Below are positions 1 through 7,307 of a stretch of 64,000 nucleotides of DNA, piece by piece. The position numbers were made by a program, and so were the translations under genes. Numbering within the stretch: position 1 is the first letter of the stretch; every line of letters begins with the position of its first letter. Under the pieces are notes generated by a model. That model ran no database searches. It was not told the origin of the DNA and worked only from the letters and a program-made list of their open reading frames with translations. Source of the DNA: Peptococcaceae bacterium UBA4068. Its GTDB lineage: Bacteria; Bacillota; Dehalobacteriia; UBA4068. Location: contig DFZA01000016.1 of assembly GCA_002382665.1 (NCBI GenBank), positions 1 to 64,000 of the forward strand. The letters run 5' to 3'.

Positions 1-35
1 GAGGCGTGCGGGTTCAAGTCCCGCTGCTCGCACCA
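1..35 (+). tRNA. tRNA 3' end (partial, probably Leu)
   Basis: Only the T arm, the 3' acceptor strand and an encoded CCA are inside the window. The T stem GCGGG/CCCGC encloses a canonical TTCAAGT loop, followed by seven acceptor bases, discriminator A and CCA. The bases before the T arm resemble the end of a long variable arm, as in class II tRNA-Leu. The anticodon lies outside the window, so the isotype is a guess. Confidence 0.8.
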
Positions 36-88
36 AAATCGTTTCTACAGGAATTGAGAAATCATCCTGTAGAAACGATTTTTATTTT
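35..88 (+). terminator. Rho-independent terminator of the tRNA
   Basis: A perfect 18-bp inverted repeat (35-52 with 65-82, 12-nt loop) is followed by a T-rich tract. The left arm starts on the last base of the tRNA CCA. Confidence 0.85.
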
Positions 89-173
89 ATGCTATAATAT
101 AAAGATGGTGTTCCGACTTCAGAGAAATAAATGGGAATTTGAAGCGCAAACTATTTTTGATATACTTGTATAG

Positions 174-587
174 GTGAATGCTTTGTATGATAAGATAAAG
201 AAGATAAAATGGGAAATTCTCTTTATAATCGTTAGTATACTGAACCTTTATCTATCTCCAGTTATTGCTCTTCATACGATGACGGGTGATAAAACCGACA
301 TTTTAATGAGCATGGGTTTTGTGTTCGTGCCTCTCGGTTGGTTCATAATATCATTATTATATGGGTTTGCAACTAGCAAGAAGCTTGTAGCTTCTTACTG
401 TGCTGTAATATTGTGCTTTCCGTTGCTTTTTATTCGTATCATAACAGGGGCAACATTATGTGAGAAAATTTCCGGAATGTTTCTAATTTTAACAACTTGC
501 TTCTTTATTACGCTAGTAGGTACATATTTGGGTGGCTTACTCAAAAAGGCTATTATACATTTATGCAAAATAAGCAAAAAGAACTGA
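174..587 (+). CDS. hypothetical four-helix membrane protein
   Basis: I do not recognise a family. The 137-residue product has a short basic N-terminus (DKIKKIKW) and four hydrophobic segments at about residues 14-35, 46-66, 70-92 and 98-122. It ends in a lysine-rich tail, so it is very probably an integral inner-membrane protein. The GTG at 174 lacks a convincing Shine-Dalgarno sequence, and the in-frame ATG at 183 could be the true start. It stands alone between the tRNA terminator and a hairpin near 700. Nothing in the context indicates function. Confidence 0.55.
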   Translation: MNALYDKIKKIKWEILFIIVSILNLYLSPVIALHTMTGDKTDILMSMGFVFVPLGWFIISLLYGFATSKKLVASYCAVILCFPLLFIRIITGATLCEKISGMFLILTTCFFITLVGTYLGGLLKKAIIHLCKISKKN

Positions 588-696
588 GGGATGATTTACA
601 AAAAATAAGATTTCGCTATTTGGTAAGTTTGAGAAGCTTTAGAAAATATATGCCTTAGTTAAAGAATAATCTTTTTTTGCCATTACTCAAATAAAG

Positions 697-735
697 AAAT
701 CCATGTGTAGGGGATAACCTAACCATGGATTTTAA
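697..735 (+). terminator. hairpin, probable terminator
   Basis: Nine-base-pair stem AAATCCATG/CATGGATTT (697-705 with 724-732). A smaller nested stem (TAGGG/CCTA) sits inside the loop, and a weak T-rich tail follows. Confidence 0.5.
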
Positions 736-785
736 ATTTATTATAAATAAACAGCAATAGGTAATACTAAATGTGAGGTGATTTT

Positions 786-971
786 ATGGCAAAACACGAT
801 ATTAAATGTTCAAAAATAAGTAAGGAATCAAAAAATGCACAAAAACTCTTACACGAGTCTCAAATTAAGGCCGAAAATAAGACAAATAAGAAACCTCCGG
901 TCTTATCAGATAAAAATAGAGTAGTTTTCTCTGAAGAGATTAATAGAGATAGTGATATGGATGATGGATAA
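786..971 (+). CDS. small hydrophilic hypothetical protein
   Basis: A 61-residue, lysine- and asparagine-rich protein with no hydrophobic segment and an acidic end (DSDMDDG). A GTGAGGTGAT ribosome-binding region lies just before the ATG, which favours a real gene. I recognise no domain. It sits upstream of a truncated polysaccharide deacetylase, with no evidence that the two are linked. Confidence 0.5.
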   Translation: MAKHDIKCSKISKESKNAQKLLHESQIKAENKTNKKPPVLSDKNRVVFSEEINRDSDMDDG

Positions 972-1052
972 AAGAAAATTAAATGCTTGAGGCAAAACTT
1001 GCTAATTTAAATTGGCCAAACGCTTTTCTAATAATTCGATTTTCTGATAAAT

Positions 1053-1508
1053 GTGTTTCTGACTGGCTATGGTCTAATTTCTGATGTAGATTATTCACAT
1101 GTAACATGGAGTCAATTAAATGAAATGATTAACTCAGGGTATGTTGAGGTTCAGAATCATACATATGACTTGCATAGTATAAATAGTGATAGATTCGGAT
1201 GCATGCAGTGCAGCACAGAATTGATCGAAGAATATGAAAAGGTCTTAACATACGATATTTTAAAATTACAGGATGAAATATATAGAGAAACTAGAAAAAT
1301 GCCAAATACATTCACATACCCCTATGGCAAATCAAGCAAAAATACAGAGGAAACACTCAAAAAACTTGGATTTAAGGCAACGTTATCCTGCAATGATGGC
1401 ATTAATAAAATAACGAATGATCCTGAGAATTTATTTGGTCTGAAAAGAATTTGTCGTTCTCATGGAGATACGATGGAAGAACTACTGGGAAATATGCCAA
1501 AACAATAA
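1053..1508 (+). pseudogene. polysaccharide deacetylase, 5'-truncated
   Basis: The 151 codons read as the C-terminal two thirds of a NodB-type polysaccharide deacetylase, the carbohydrate esterase 4 fold that removes N-acetyl groups from peptidoglycan, chitin or exopolysaccharide. Visible landmarks are the metal-site-like EVQNHTYDLHS (family consensus is an H-x3-S/T-H region), FTYPYGKSS (consensus FxxPxG) and a following LGFKATLS segment. The N-terminal catalytic FDDG motif and the first beta strands are missing. An in-frame stop lies just upstream at 1032, and the GTG at 1053 has no ribosome-binding site. It is best read as a decayed gene. Confidence 0.7.
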
Positions 1509-1559
1509 TACATTTTTATGAAACTCTGTATCAATTTGAGGTAAAGACATTACAAAAAT

Positions 1560-1608
1560 AATCTAAACCTAGAGCTGCCGGGCAAAGGGTTTGGATTACT
1601 TTTTTATT
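1560..1608 (+). terminator. terminator after the deacetylase remnant
   Basis: AATCTAAACC at 1560-1569 pairs with GGTTTGGATT at 1588-1597 with one G-U pair. A GC-rich inner part and a run of six T residues from 1600 complete it. Confidence 0.65.
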
Positions 1609-1688
1609 ATTCAGCCACTTATCAAGTGCTTATAAATCATCCAGAAAAAATGGATTATATAAAATATATTGATTGCTTTTCACCATTA

Positions 1689-1717
1689 TTTACAGTAGTT
1701 GATTAGTATGTTATAAT
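1689..1717 (+). promoter_or_regulatory. sigma-A-type promoter of degV
   Basis: TTTACA at 1689-1694 and TATAAT at 1712-1717 with 17-bp spacing, about 60 bp before the degV start. Confidence 0.7.
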
Positions 1718-1778
1718 AATCATCAATAATCGGTAGTAATGGTCTTCATAATAATATAAATACATATGGAGGGGAAAA

Positions 1779-2654
1779 ATGGCGGATTTTATAATTGCTG
1801 CGGCTTCGACAGCAGATCTACCAGCGGAATATTTTACTGAGCATGATGTACCGCTTATTAGTTATACTTATACTGTTGACAATAATCTATTTACTGATGA
1901 TTGCAAAGAAGAAACAAGAGCATATACGTATAAGCGCATGAGAGAGGGTGCTATGACAGCAACCTCAATGATCAATACTTATACTTATTATGAATTTTTC
2001 AAAAATCTCATGGATACAGGAAAAAATGTTATATTTGTTGACATGACCCGTCAGATATCTCATTCGTTTATTAATGCCCAAGAGGCTGCCAAACAAATAA
2101 ATAACGACTACCCAGACCAGAATTTTTATTTGATGGATACTCTTTGTGTATCAGGCGGTCTGGGGATGTTGCTACATTATATGGTCAAACTCAGAGATGA
2201 AGGCAAGACCTTCGCCGAGACCATAGACTGGGCGGAGGCAAATAAGCTAAAAATTATTCATTGGTTTACCGTGGATGATCTCGAGTTTCTTAAACGGGGA
2301 GGACGCGTATCCAATGCCGCTGCTTTGATAGGATCGCTTCTTTCTATTAAACCCGTACTTTATGTATCGGATAGCGGACATCTTGTTGCGGCCTCTAAAA
2401 TACGCGGCAGGAAAGCGGCACTTCTTAATATCCTGGATAGAATGAAAAATGATTTCACCCAGCCGGATGGCAAAGAAGTATTTATTAATCACGCCGACTG
2501 CTTGGAAGATGCGGAATTCATGAAACAAAAAGTGCTCGAGACATTTCCTACAATATCGAAAATTACGATTATGAGCCTTGGCGCTGTCGTTGGTGCACAT
2601 TGTGGACCAGGACTCTTTACTATATTTTATTTGGGAGATAAACGTTACGCATAA
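1779..2654 (+). CDS. DegV family fatty-acid-binding protein
   Basis: This 291-residue protein has the DegV pattern. The N-terminus holds an S/T-A-D-L motif (STADLPAEYF), TATSMIN matches the TSqpn-like binding loop, and the central VDDLEFLKRGGRVSNAAALIG signature is strong. It continues into KPVLYVSDSGHL and ends with a HCGPG motif. DegV proteins (FakB) bind acyl chains, and FakB partners present fatty acids to the kinase FakA. No fakA/DAK gene is adjacent, so the specific role is open. A GGAGGGG ribosome-binding site lies 5-6 nt before the ATG. The gene is monocistronic, with its own promoter and terminator. Confidence 0.93.
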   Translation: MADFIIAAASTADLPAEYFTEHDVPLISYTYTVDNNLFTDDCKEETRAYTYKRMREGAMTATSMINTYTYYEFFKNLMDTGKNVIFVDMTRQISHSFINAQEAAKQINNDYPDQNFYLMDTLCVSGGLGMLLHYMVKLRDEGKTFAETIDWAEANKLKIIHWFTVDDLEFLKRGGRVSNAAALIGSLLSIKPVLYVSDSGHLVAASKIRGRKAALLNILDRMKNDFTQPDGKEVFINHADCLEDAEFMKQKVLETFPTISKITIMSLGAVVGAHCGPGLFTIFYLGDKRYA

Positions 2655-2666
2655 AAGAATAGCTAG

Positions 2667-2698
2667 AAAAACCTGGGTATTAATTACCCAGGTTTTTA
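2667..2698 (+). terminator. terminator of degV
   Basis: AAAACCTGGGTA pairs with TACCCAGGTTTT around a short AT loop and runs into T residues. Confidence 0.85.
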
Positions 2699-2722
2699 AT
2701 TATACAGATTCATATCTGAATC

Positions 2723-2979
2723 CTATCTAAAAGTATTGATTGCCGGAACCGCATTACTGGCCCGAATGGGAAGCATCAAATATATGTTAACTGCATCGGC
2801 AATATCAAGCCATGGCGTTTACGATAATCGTGATCATTTTTTAGTAACAATTGTATAACGCTACCTTTGTTTTCTTCTTTCAATTCAATTACTTTCCCGT
2901 TTATGCATAGGTTCAACAATCTGGCAGCTGTTTTTGTGTTGCCATCTTTTGTATAGATGACGATAACTGTATTAGCCAT
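2723..2979 (-). pseudogene. flavodoxin-like gene, frameshifted and shortened
   Basis: Reading the minus strand from the ATG at 2979, the first frame gives MANTVIVIYTKDGNTKTAARLL, a flavodoxin FMN-phosphate loop (T/S-x-x-G-N-T-x). After about 40 codons that frame becomes meaningless. The neighbouring frame supplies DIADAVNIYLMLPIRAS and then NAVPAINTF, which resembles the second flavodoxin loop (D-x-I-x-x-G-x-P, then a P-A-x-x-x-F helix). A single-base frameshift near 2820 together with loss of the 3' third explains this. The protein is not functional as encoded. A stop follows at 2723. Confidence 0.55.
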
Positions 2980-3044
2980 ATAACATCTCTCAATCGATTG
3001 CAAATAAAAACCTGGAAAAAACTCAAAAATAACGGAAAGCTAAC

Positions 3045-3073
3045 TTGACATTTTTGATTTGGCATAGTATATT
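3045..3073 (+). promoter_or_regulatory. promoter of the xre/membrane-protein pair
   Basis: TTGACA at 3045-3050 and TATATT at 3068-3073 with 17-bp spacing. A palindrome at 3078-3097 lies directly at the expected transcription start. Confidence 0.7.
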
Positions 3074-3077
3074 TGTT

Positions 3078-3097
3078 ATGGAAAGCGCACTTTCCAT
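3078..3097 (+). promoter_or_regulatory. 20-bp palindrome, candidate autoregulatory operator
   Basis: ATGGAAAG-CGCA-CTTTCCAT has perfect 8-bp arms. It overlaps the expected +1 of the promoter, just ahead of an XRE-type regulator gene, the usual place for an autorepressor site. It could also form a leader RNA hairpin. Confidence 0.5.
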
Positions 3098-3118
3098 TCA
3101 TGGGAAAGGAGGAGGCTG

Positions 3119-3325
3119 ATGAAGAATAGATTGGAAGAAATTCGCAAACAGCGTGGAATTAAACAGGAAGAACTTGCAGAGGCGTTAGAGGTGTCGCGAC
3201 AAACAATTGGTTCTTTGGAAAATGGGCGGTATAACCCCTCGATCATTTTAGCTTTTAAAATTGCGCGATATTTTAATATGAAAATTGAAGAAATTTTTAT
3301 TTACGAGGAGGATATAACATGTTAA
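3119..3325 (+). CDS. small XRE-family transcriptional regulator
   Basis: A 68-residue protein that is almost entirely one Cro/CI-type helix-turn-helix. KQEELAEALEVSRQTIGSLENGRYNPS carries the two HTH helices (about residues 15-40), followed by ILAFKIARYFNMKIEEIFIYEED. This compact form matches the YozG-like regulators of clostridia and bacilli that are encoded with a small membrane protein. The start has a strong AAAGGAGGAGG site. Its stop overlaps the next gene by 7 nt, which suggests translational coupling. It probably represses its own operon through the upstream palindrome; the inducing signal is unknown. Confidence 0.88.
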   Translation: MKNRLEEIRKQRGIKQEELAEALEVSRQTIGSLENGRYNPSIILAFKIARYFNMKIEEIFIYEEDITC

Positions 3326-3735
3326 AGAAAACTTCTATTTATATAATTATGTTGGTTGTTGGCATATGCCTTTTAGCATCAGGTATATTCTTTCAAGAAC
3401 TGGTACAAAAATCAGTACAGGGCGTATTACTAGGCCTGGGCGCCGGATTAATCGGTATGAACATAGCTAATCTATATGCGAAACATATTGATAAGAAAAA
3501 TCCGCAGATGGCAAAACGAAAAGAAATAGAAATCAAAGATGAAAGAAATACTATTATACGCAATCAAGCTAAAGCAAAAGCCGCAGACATTACCCAGTGG
3601 TTTGTGATAGGGATTGCCTTTATCACTGTTCTTTTAAATGCGCCATTATGGCTGACATTAGTTATTGTTATGGTATTCCTACTTTATTACATTTTAGGTA
3701 TCTACTATACGAGCAAATATCAAAAGGAGATGTGA
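3319..3735 (+). CDS. membrane protein coupled to the XRE regulator
   Basis: This 138-residue protein has four hydrophobic segments: about residues 6-27, 33-52, 91-107 and 110-128. A charged central stretch, KRKEIEIKDERNTIIRNQAKAKAAD, lies between the second and third. That layout (two helices, a conserved KDERN-type cytoplasmic loop, two helices) is typical of the unnamed membrane proteins that accompany small XRE regulators in Bacillota. Function is unknown. The gene starts inside the end of the regulator gene, so the two are co-translated. Confidence 0.75.
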   Translation: MLKKTSIYIIMLVVGICLLASGIFFQELVQKSVQGVLLGLGAGLIGMNIANLYAKHIDKKNPQMAKRKEIEIKDERNTIIRNQAKAKAADITQWFVIGIAFITVLLNAPLWLTLVIVMVFLLYYILGIYYTSKYQKEM

Positions 3736-3827
3736 TTTGATTATAATACAAGTTTACTTTATATTTGATTATACTTATATTTAATTATATGTCAGGTAAG
3801 ATATTCTTCTTGAATATAAATGAAAAT

Positions 3828-3868
3828 ATTAATAAAGTCATGTGCATATTGCACATGACTTTATTAAT
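3828..3868. terminator. bidirectional terminator between convergent genes
   Basis: Perfect 19-bp arms (3828-3846 and 3850-3868) around a 3-nt loop. The outer parts are A/T-rich, so it could end transcription from both directions: the membrane-protein gene on plus and the superoxide reductase remnant on minus. Confidence 0.75.
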
Positions 3869-3894
3869 TAGTCAAAAAACTAAATTTCAGTTTT

Positions 3895-4128
3895 TCAAAG
3901 TCCATGATAATTACAATATGCATAGACGGCAATCAAAATATCGTCCAGAATTGAGAAACTTAACAGTGGTTGATTGCCTGGTTTAAAAGATTTTTTGTGA
4001 CCGCCGGGGGAGGGTTGAAGATATACCCATTCAATGAAATGTTTTTCTTCCATGGGGCAGGATATAGAGCCGACATTTACTGTTTCTATCTTTTCATCAA
4101 GGAATACACAACTGGCACCTAATATTTC
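3895..4128 (-). pseudogene. superoxide reductase (desulfoferrodoxin/neelaredoxin), 5'-truncated
   Basis: The minus-strand reading ends with KIETVNVGSISCPMEEKHFI and, further on, FKPGNQPLL and VYAYCNYHGL. This aligns with the C-terminal half of superoxide reductases (VxVGxxxHPMxxEHYIEWI ... FLKPGxxPxxxF ... AYCNxHGLW). The Cys and His of CNYHGL and the His of EEKHFI would be iron ligands. The EKHVP ligand segment is absent, and the His of HPM is Cys here. Upstream codons are AT-rich low-complexity sequence running into the Fur-box region. I read this as a truncated, inactive remnant. The upstream boundary is uncertain, since the open frame itself extends to 4260. Confidence 0.7.
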
Positions 4129-4159
4129 GACAAAAAAATTAATATATTTCAAGTAATTA

Positions 4160-4186
4160 TTGACAAACAGATTCATATAATATAAA
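4160..4186 (+). promoter_or_regulatory. promoter region of feoAB-fur
   Basis: TTGACA at 4160-4165 is followed by overlapping -10-like elements, TATAAT at 4176 and TATAAA at 4181. The spacing (10 or 15 bp) is shorter than ideal, so the exact -10 is unclear. The first Fur box starts at 4186, covering the -10/start region. Confidence 0.55.
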
Positions 4187-4204
4187 ATGAGAATGGTTCT
4201 CATT
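4186..4204 (+). promoter_or_regulatory. Fur-type box 1
   Basis: AATGAGAATGGTTCTCATT is a perfect 8-3-8 palindrome. Its core TGAGAAT-G-GTTCTCA is close to the 7-1-7 Fur family pattern. It overlaps the promoter start region upstream of feoA. Confidence 0.75.
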
Positions 4205-4242
4205 CTCTCTGGCAGTAGAATGAGAAATATATTTAATAATAT

Positions 4243-4261
4243 AATGAGAATGGTTCTCAAT
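4243..4261 (+). promoter_or_regulatory. Fur-type box 2
   Basis: A second copy, AATGAGAATGGTTCTCAAT, is nearly identical to box 1 and lies 57 bp downstream, immediately before the feoA ribosome-binding site. A further half-site-like GAATGAGAA lies between them at 4218-4226. Confidence 0.75.
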
Positions 4262-4279
4262 TAAGGAGTATTCTAATAA

Positions 4280-4531
4280 ATGAGCATCAATGATTTAACA
4301 ATAGGTGAATCGGCAAAAGTTGTATCCTTGGATTGTTTACCAAGCAATACACGTCAAAAGCTGCTTGACATGGGCCTTTTAGAAGGCGTTGTCATTAAGT
4401 TAATACATAAGGCACCGTTAGGTGATCCAATTTGGGTAGAAGTAATGGATTATGAATTAGCTCTTCGTCGCAATCTGGCGGCGTTAATAAATGTAGAAAA
4501 ATTAACAAAAAAGGTGGCCAATAAAGCATGA
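4280..4531 (+). CDS. feoA: ferrous iron transport protein FeoA
   Basis: An 83-residue SH3-like FeoA protein, the small cytosolic partner of the FeoB Fe(II) transporter. Recognisable features are LTIGESAKVVSLD at the start, RQKLLDMGLLEGVVIKLIHKAPLGDP in the middle (the conserved LxxMGLxxG turn) and ALRRNLAALI at the end. An AAGGAG site precedes the ATG. The last bases overlap the feoB start (ATGA), showing translational coupling. Two Fur boxes upstream indicate repression by iron-loaded Fur, whose gene is third in the same operon. Confidence 0.95.
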   Translation: MSINDLTIGESAKVVSLDCLPSNTRQKLLDMGLLEGVVIKLIHKAPLGDPIWVEVMDYELALRRNLAALINVEKLTKKVANKA

Positions 4532-6495
4532 AACTTGAAGTTGCTTTGTTGGGAAATCCCAACTGCGGTAAAACAACTTTATTTAATGAATTAACCGGTG
4601 ATAACAAAACTGTAGGCAACTGGACAGGCGTTACGGTAACATTGGAAATTGGCCATTTCCACTATGACAATAATTATATTGACATAATTGATTTGCCAGG
4701 TATTTACTCATTATTTACGCATTCGCCGGAACAAATCACCGTCTGCGAATACTTTCTTAATTATCATCCGGATGTAATTATTAATGTCGTTGATTCGACC
4801 AATTTGGAGCGTAATCTATATTTAACAACTCAATTAATCGATACAGGAGTTCCGGTAGTTGTAGCGTTAAATATGGGTGATGAGCTTGCTAATCAAGGGT
4901 TAACGCTTGACGCTGAATATTTAAGTGAGGAATTGGGCGTGCCGTGTATTCGCATCTCGGCGACACAGCGTACCGGCATCAAAAGATTGATGGAAAAAGT
5001 GGTGGAGGTATCAAAAAATCCTGCACTTGTTGATAAAAATAAGCTGGCATCCAGGTTTTCTCCCGACTTGAACAAAACTATCAATGATACAGCCGCAGCG
5101 CTTGATGCTTCAATGATTCCCGAGCATATAAATCCTCGCTGGCTGGCATTACAAAAACTCATGGAACATTGGCCACATAATGCTGACACGATCAGTGAAG
5201 GCACTGGTGATCGCTGGGAAATGTTGATTGGTCGTGAGCGATATATGATAATTGCCGATATTATTGCTCACACATTAAAAAAATCCCCATATGTAAACCG
5301 ACATAAGACTAGCAAAAAACTTGATTCAATATTATGTAATAGATATCTCGCATTACCAATATTTGCTTTGATAATGCTTGCGGTATTTTATTTTGCCTTT
5401 GGTCCTGTTGGCAACTTTTTATGTGATCTTTTGAAAATTTTCCTTGCTGGTTGGCTACCACGAACAGTTGACGCCTTGTTGATTTCGGCAGGCGCTGTAG
5501 ATGGTTTGCGCAGCTTGATTGTCGAAGGTGTGATCGGCGGTGTAGGTGGTGTGATGGTTTTTGTACCGCAGTTGGCAATTCTTTTTTTCTGTTTGGCAAT
5601 ATTGGAATATAGCGGATATATGTCACGGGCAGCATTTATGACCGATAGATTACTATCTGGTTTCGGTCTTTCCGGTATGTCTTTCATTCCCATGATATTG
5701 GGTTTTGGCTGTAGTGTTCCGGCAATAATGTCATGTCGCGTTTTGGAAAATAAGCGTGAGCGCCTATTGACAATGGCTGTTGTTCCGTTTATGAGCTGCG
5801 GTGCAAAAATGCCTGTTTATGCTTTGTTTGTAGCAGTATTTTTTGCCGCGCATCAAGGTTTGATAATATTCGGACTATACGCTTTAGGAATTATAATTGG
5901 ATTAATAACAGCAACATTACTAAAACCTTTGATTATGAAAAAAGAGAGAACAGTATTTTTGATGGAGATGCCTCCATATCGAAAGCCTGTCTGGCATTGC
6001 GTATTCCGTACGGTTTGGAGCAGACTTTGGGATTTTATCTCAAGAGCAGGTAGCATCATTTTGCTCGCTTCGGTAATTATTTGGTTCTTCAGTCATTTTA
6101 GTTGGCATCTTTATCTTGTAAATGAAAGCAATAGTATGCTGCAGGCAATCGGCGTCTTTTTAGTTCCACTGTTTAAACCGCTGGGAATTGATCACTGGCA
6201 ACTGATAGTTGCGTTAATGACGGGATTTATGGCTAAAGAGGCTGTTGTTTCAACTTTAAGCGTTTTATACGGCGCTAAGTTGTTGGCCGGTTCACTTACA
6301 GCAATTATATCACCGGCGGCGGCGCTGGCATTTCTGGTTTTCGTATTGTTATATACCCCTTGTATTGCTACAATTGCCGCCATTCGCCGTGAAAGCAGGT
6401 CGTTAAAATTCGCTTTTGGAGTTATAATATATCAGTTGTTAGTAGCCTGGTGCGTATCATTTATTGCTTATAATATCTGCAGTCTGTTTATTTAG
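4528..6495 (+). CDS. feoB: ferrous iron transporter FeoB
   Basis: A 655-residue GTP-driven Fe(II) uptake permease in the cytoplasmic membrane. The N-terminal G domain shows G1 GNPNCGKTT (residues 8-16), the switch I region NWTGVTV, G3 DLPG, G4-like NMGDE and a later ISATQ. A GDI-like helical spacer follows at about 165-265. The membrane part contains the Gate motifs with conserved cysteines (FGCSVPAIMSCR, then FMSCGAKMPVYA) and a second copy at LLYTPCIATI. Length is slightly short for the family but complete. No feoC follows; a fur gene takes that position 12 nt downstream. Confidence 0.97.
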   Translation: MKLEVALLGNPNCGKTTLFNELTGDNKTVGNWTGVTVTLEIGHFHYDNNYIDIIDLPGIYSLFTHSPEQITVCEYFLNYHPDVIINVVDSTNLERNLYLTTQLIDTGVPVVVALNMGDELANQGLTLDAEYLSEELGVPCIRISATQRTGIKRLMEKVVEVSKNPALVDKNKLASRFSPDLNKTINDTAAALDASMIPEHINPRWLALQKLMEHWPHNADTISEGTGDRWEMLIGRERYMIIADIIAHTLKKSPYVNRHKTSKKLDSILCNRYLALPIFALIMLAVFYFAFGPVGNFLCDLLKIFLAGWLPRTVDALLISAGAVDGLRSLIVEGVIGGVGGVMVFVPQLAILFFCLAILEYSGYMSRAAFMTDRLLSGFGLSGMSFIPMILGFGCSVPAIMSCRVLENKRERLLTMAVVPFMSCGAKMPVYALFVAVFFAAHQGLIIFGLYALGIIIGLITATLLKPLIMKKERTVFLMEMPPYRKPVWHCVFRTVWSRLWDFISRAGSIILLASVIIWFFSHFSWHLYLVNESNSMLQAIGVFLVPLFKPLGIDHWQLIVALMTGFMAKEAVVSTLSVLYGAKLLAGSLTAIISPAAALAFLVFVLLYTPCIATIAAIRRESRSLKFAFGVIIYQLLVAWCVSFIAYNICSLFI

Positions 6496-6507
6496 AGGAA
6501 TGATAAT

Positions 6508-6975
6508 ATGAAAAACAATTCTTCATTTAAAAACAAGTTGGAAGAAAGCGGTCACTCATTTACATCTCAGCGTGCGGAAGTATATAGTATTCTTTGTGAA
6601 AATGCTCCGGCTCACCTTACTGCAGAAGAAATATTTATAAAGCTCACACAGCGGCATCTTAAAATCGGATTATCCACAGTTTACAGAACACTGGGTATTT
6701 TTACGAATATCGGTATTACCGATAAAGTTGATTTTGATGACGGAATGAGCCGATATGAGTTAGTCGAAAATTTTGACGGTAAAAATCATCGTCATCATCA
6801 TTTGATTTGTCTTGGCTGCGGGCGCGTTGAGGACGCCCTTGATGACTTAATGGAAGATTTGGAGAATGACGTATTAGAAAAATTCTCTTTCAATATCATA
6901 GACCATTCCGTCAAATTGTATGGATATTGCGCTGAATGCAGTATGAAAAACAAAATAGAAACTGGATCAAAATAA
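6508..6975 (+). CDS. fur: Fur family transcriptional regulator
   Basis: A 155-residue Fur-family metalloregulator. The winged-helix DNA-binding half (about residues 10-85) includes TSQRAEVYSILCENAPAHLTAEEI and GLSTVYRTL. The dimerisation/metal half contains the His cluster HRHHHLICLGCGRVED with the first CxxC and a second CxxC in YGYCAECS, both expected to hold structural zinc. Its place as last gene of feoAB, behind two Fur boxes, argues for an iron-sensing Fur that controls its own operon. PerR specificity cannot be excluded by sequence alone, because the PerR-defining Asp/Asn is not certain here. The gene follows feoB by 12 nt. Confidence 0.9.
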   Translation: MKNNSSFKNKLEESGHSFTSQRAEVYSILCENAPAHLTAEEIFIKLTQRHLKIGLSTVYRTLGIFTNIGITDKVDFDDGMSRYELVENFDGKNHRHHHLICLGCGRVEDALDDLMEDLENDVLEKFSFNIIDHSVKLYGYCAECSMKNKIETGSK

Positions 6976-6990
6976 TAAAAGAGATATATA

Positions 6991-7019
6991 TTGACATAAA
7001 TGCTGCTAAAGTATATAAT
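6991..7019 (+). promoter_or_regulatory. consensus promoter of the acyl carrier gene
   Basis: TTGACA at 6991-6996 and TATAAT at 7014-7019, 17-bp spacing: a perfect sigma-A consensus directly after fur. Confidence 0.85.
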
Positions 7020-7048
7020 TATCTAAATAGAAACAGGGAGGACTAGCT

Positions 7049-7270
7049 ATGGTATTTGAGAAGATTAGTGAAATTATTGCTGAGAAATTGGAAATTGATA
7101 AAAGCTTGATTACCCGAGACAGTTCCTTAATAGATATGAAAATTGACTCACTATGCATGGTAGAGATTATGCTAAGTATTGAAGAAGAATTCAATATTAC
7201 AATCGATGATACTGATAATTTAGATTCAGTTGCCGATATAGTCGCATATGTAGAAAATAAAATTAAATAA
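7049..7270 (+). CDS. acyl carrier protein (stand-alone)
   Basis: A 73-residue acidic four-helix carrier protein. The phosphopantetheine attachment site is DSLCMVEIM (Ser in D-S-L, around residue 34), followed by the typical LSIEEEFNITI and D-x-x-x-x-V-A-D-I-V-A-Y-V end. It has its own consensus promoter and an AGGGAGG ribosome-binding site. No fatty acid or polyketide genes surround it. It may be a secondary acyl or D-alanine/fatty-acid carrier rather than the main AcpP. The partner enzymes are not visible here. Confidence 0.85.
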   Translation: MVFEKISEIIAEKLEIDKSLITRDSSLIDMKIDSLCMVEIMLSIEEEFNITIDDTDNLDSVADIVAYVENKIK

Positions 7271-7273
7271 TAC

Positions 7274-7302
7274 TTGATTTTACCCCAAAAATTTGATATA
7301 AT
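7274..7302 (+). promoter_or_regulatory. promoter of the rubrerythrin gene
   Basis: TTGATT at 7274-7279 and TATAAT at 7297-7302, 17-bp spacing. Confidence 0.75.
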
Positions 7303-7307
7303 GTTAC

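Noticed and set aside
3765..3986. Plus-strand open frame of 73 codons between 3.7 and 4.0 kb
   Set aside because: It spans the perfect terminator hairpin and is antisense to the superoxide reductase remnant; no ribosome-binding site.
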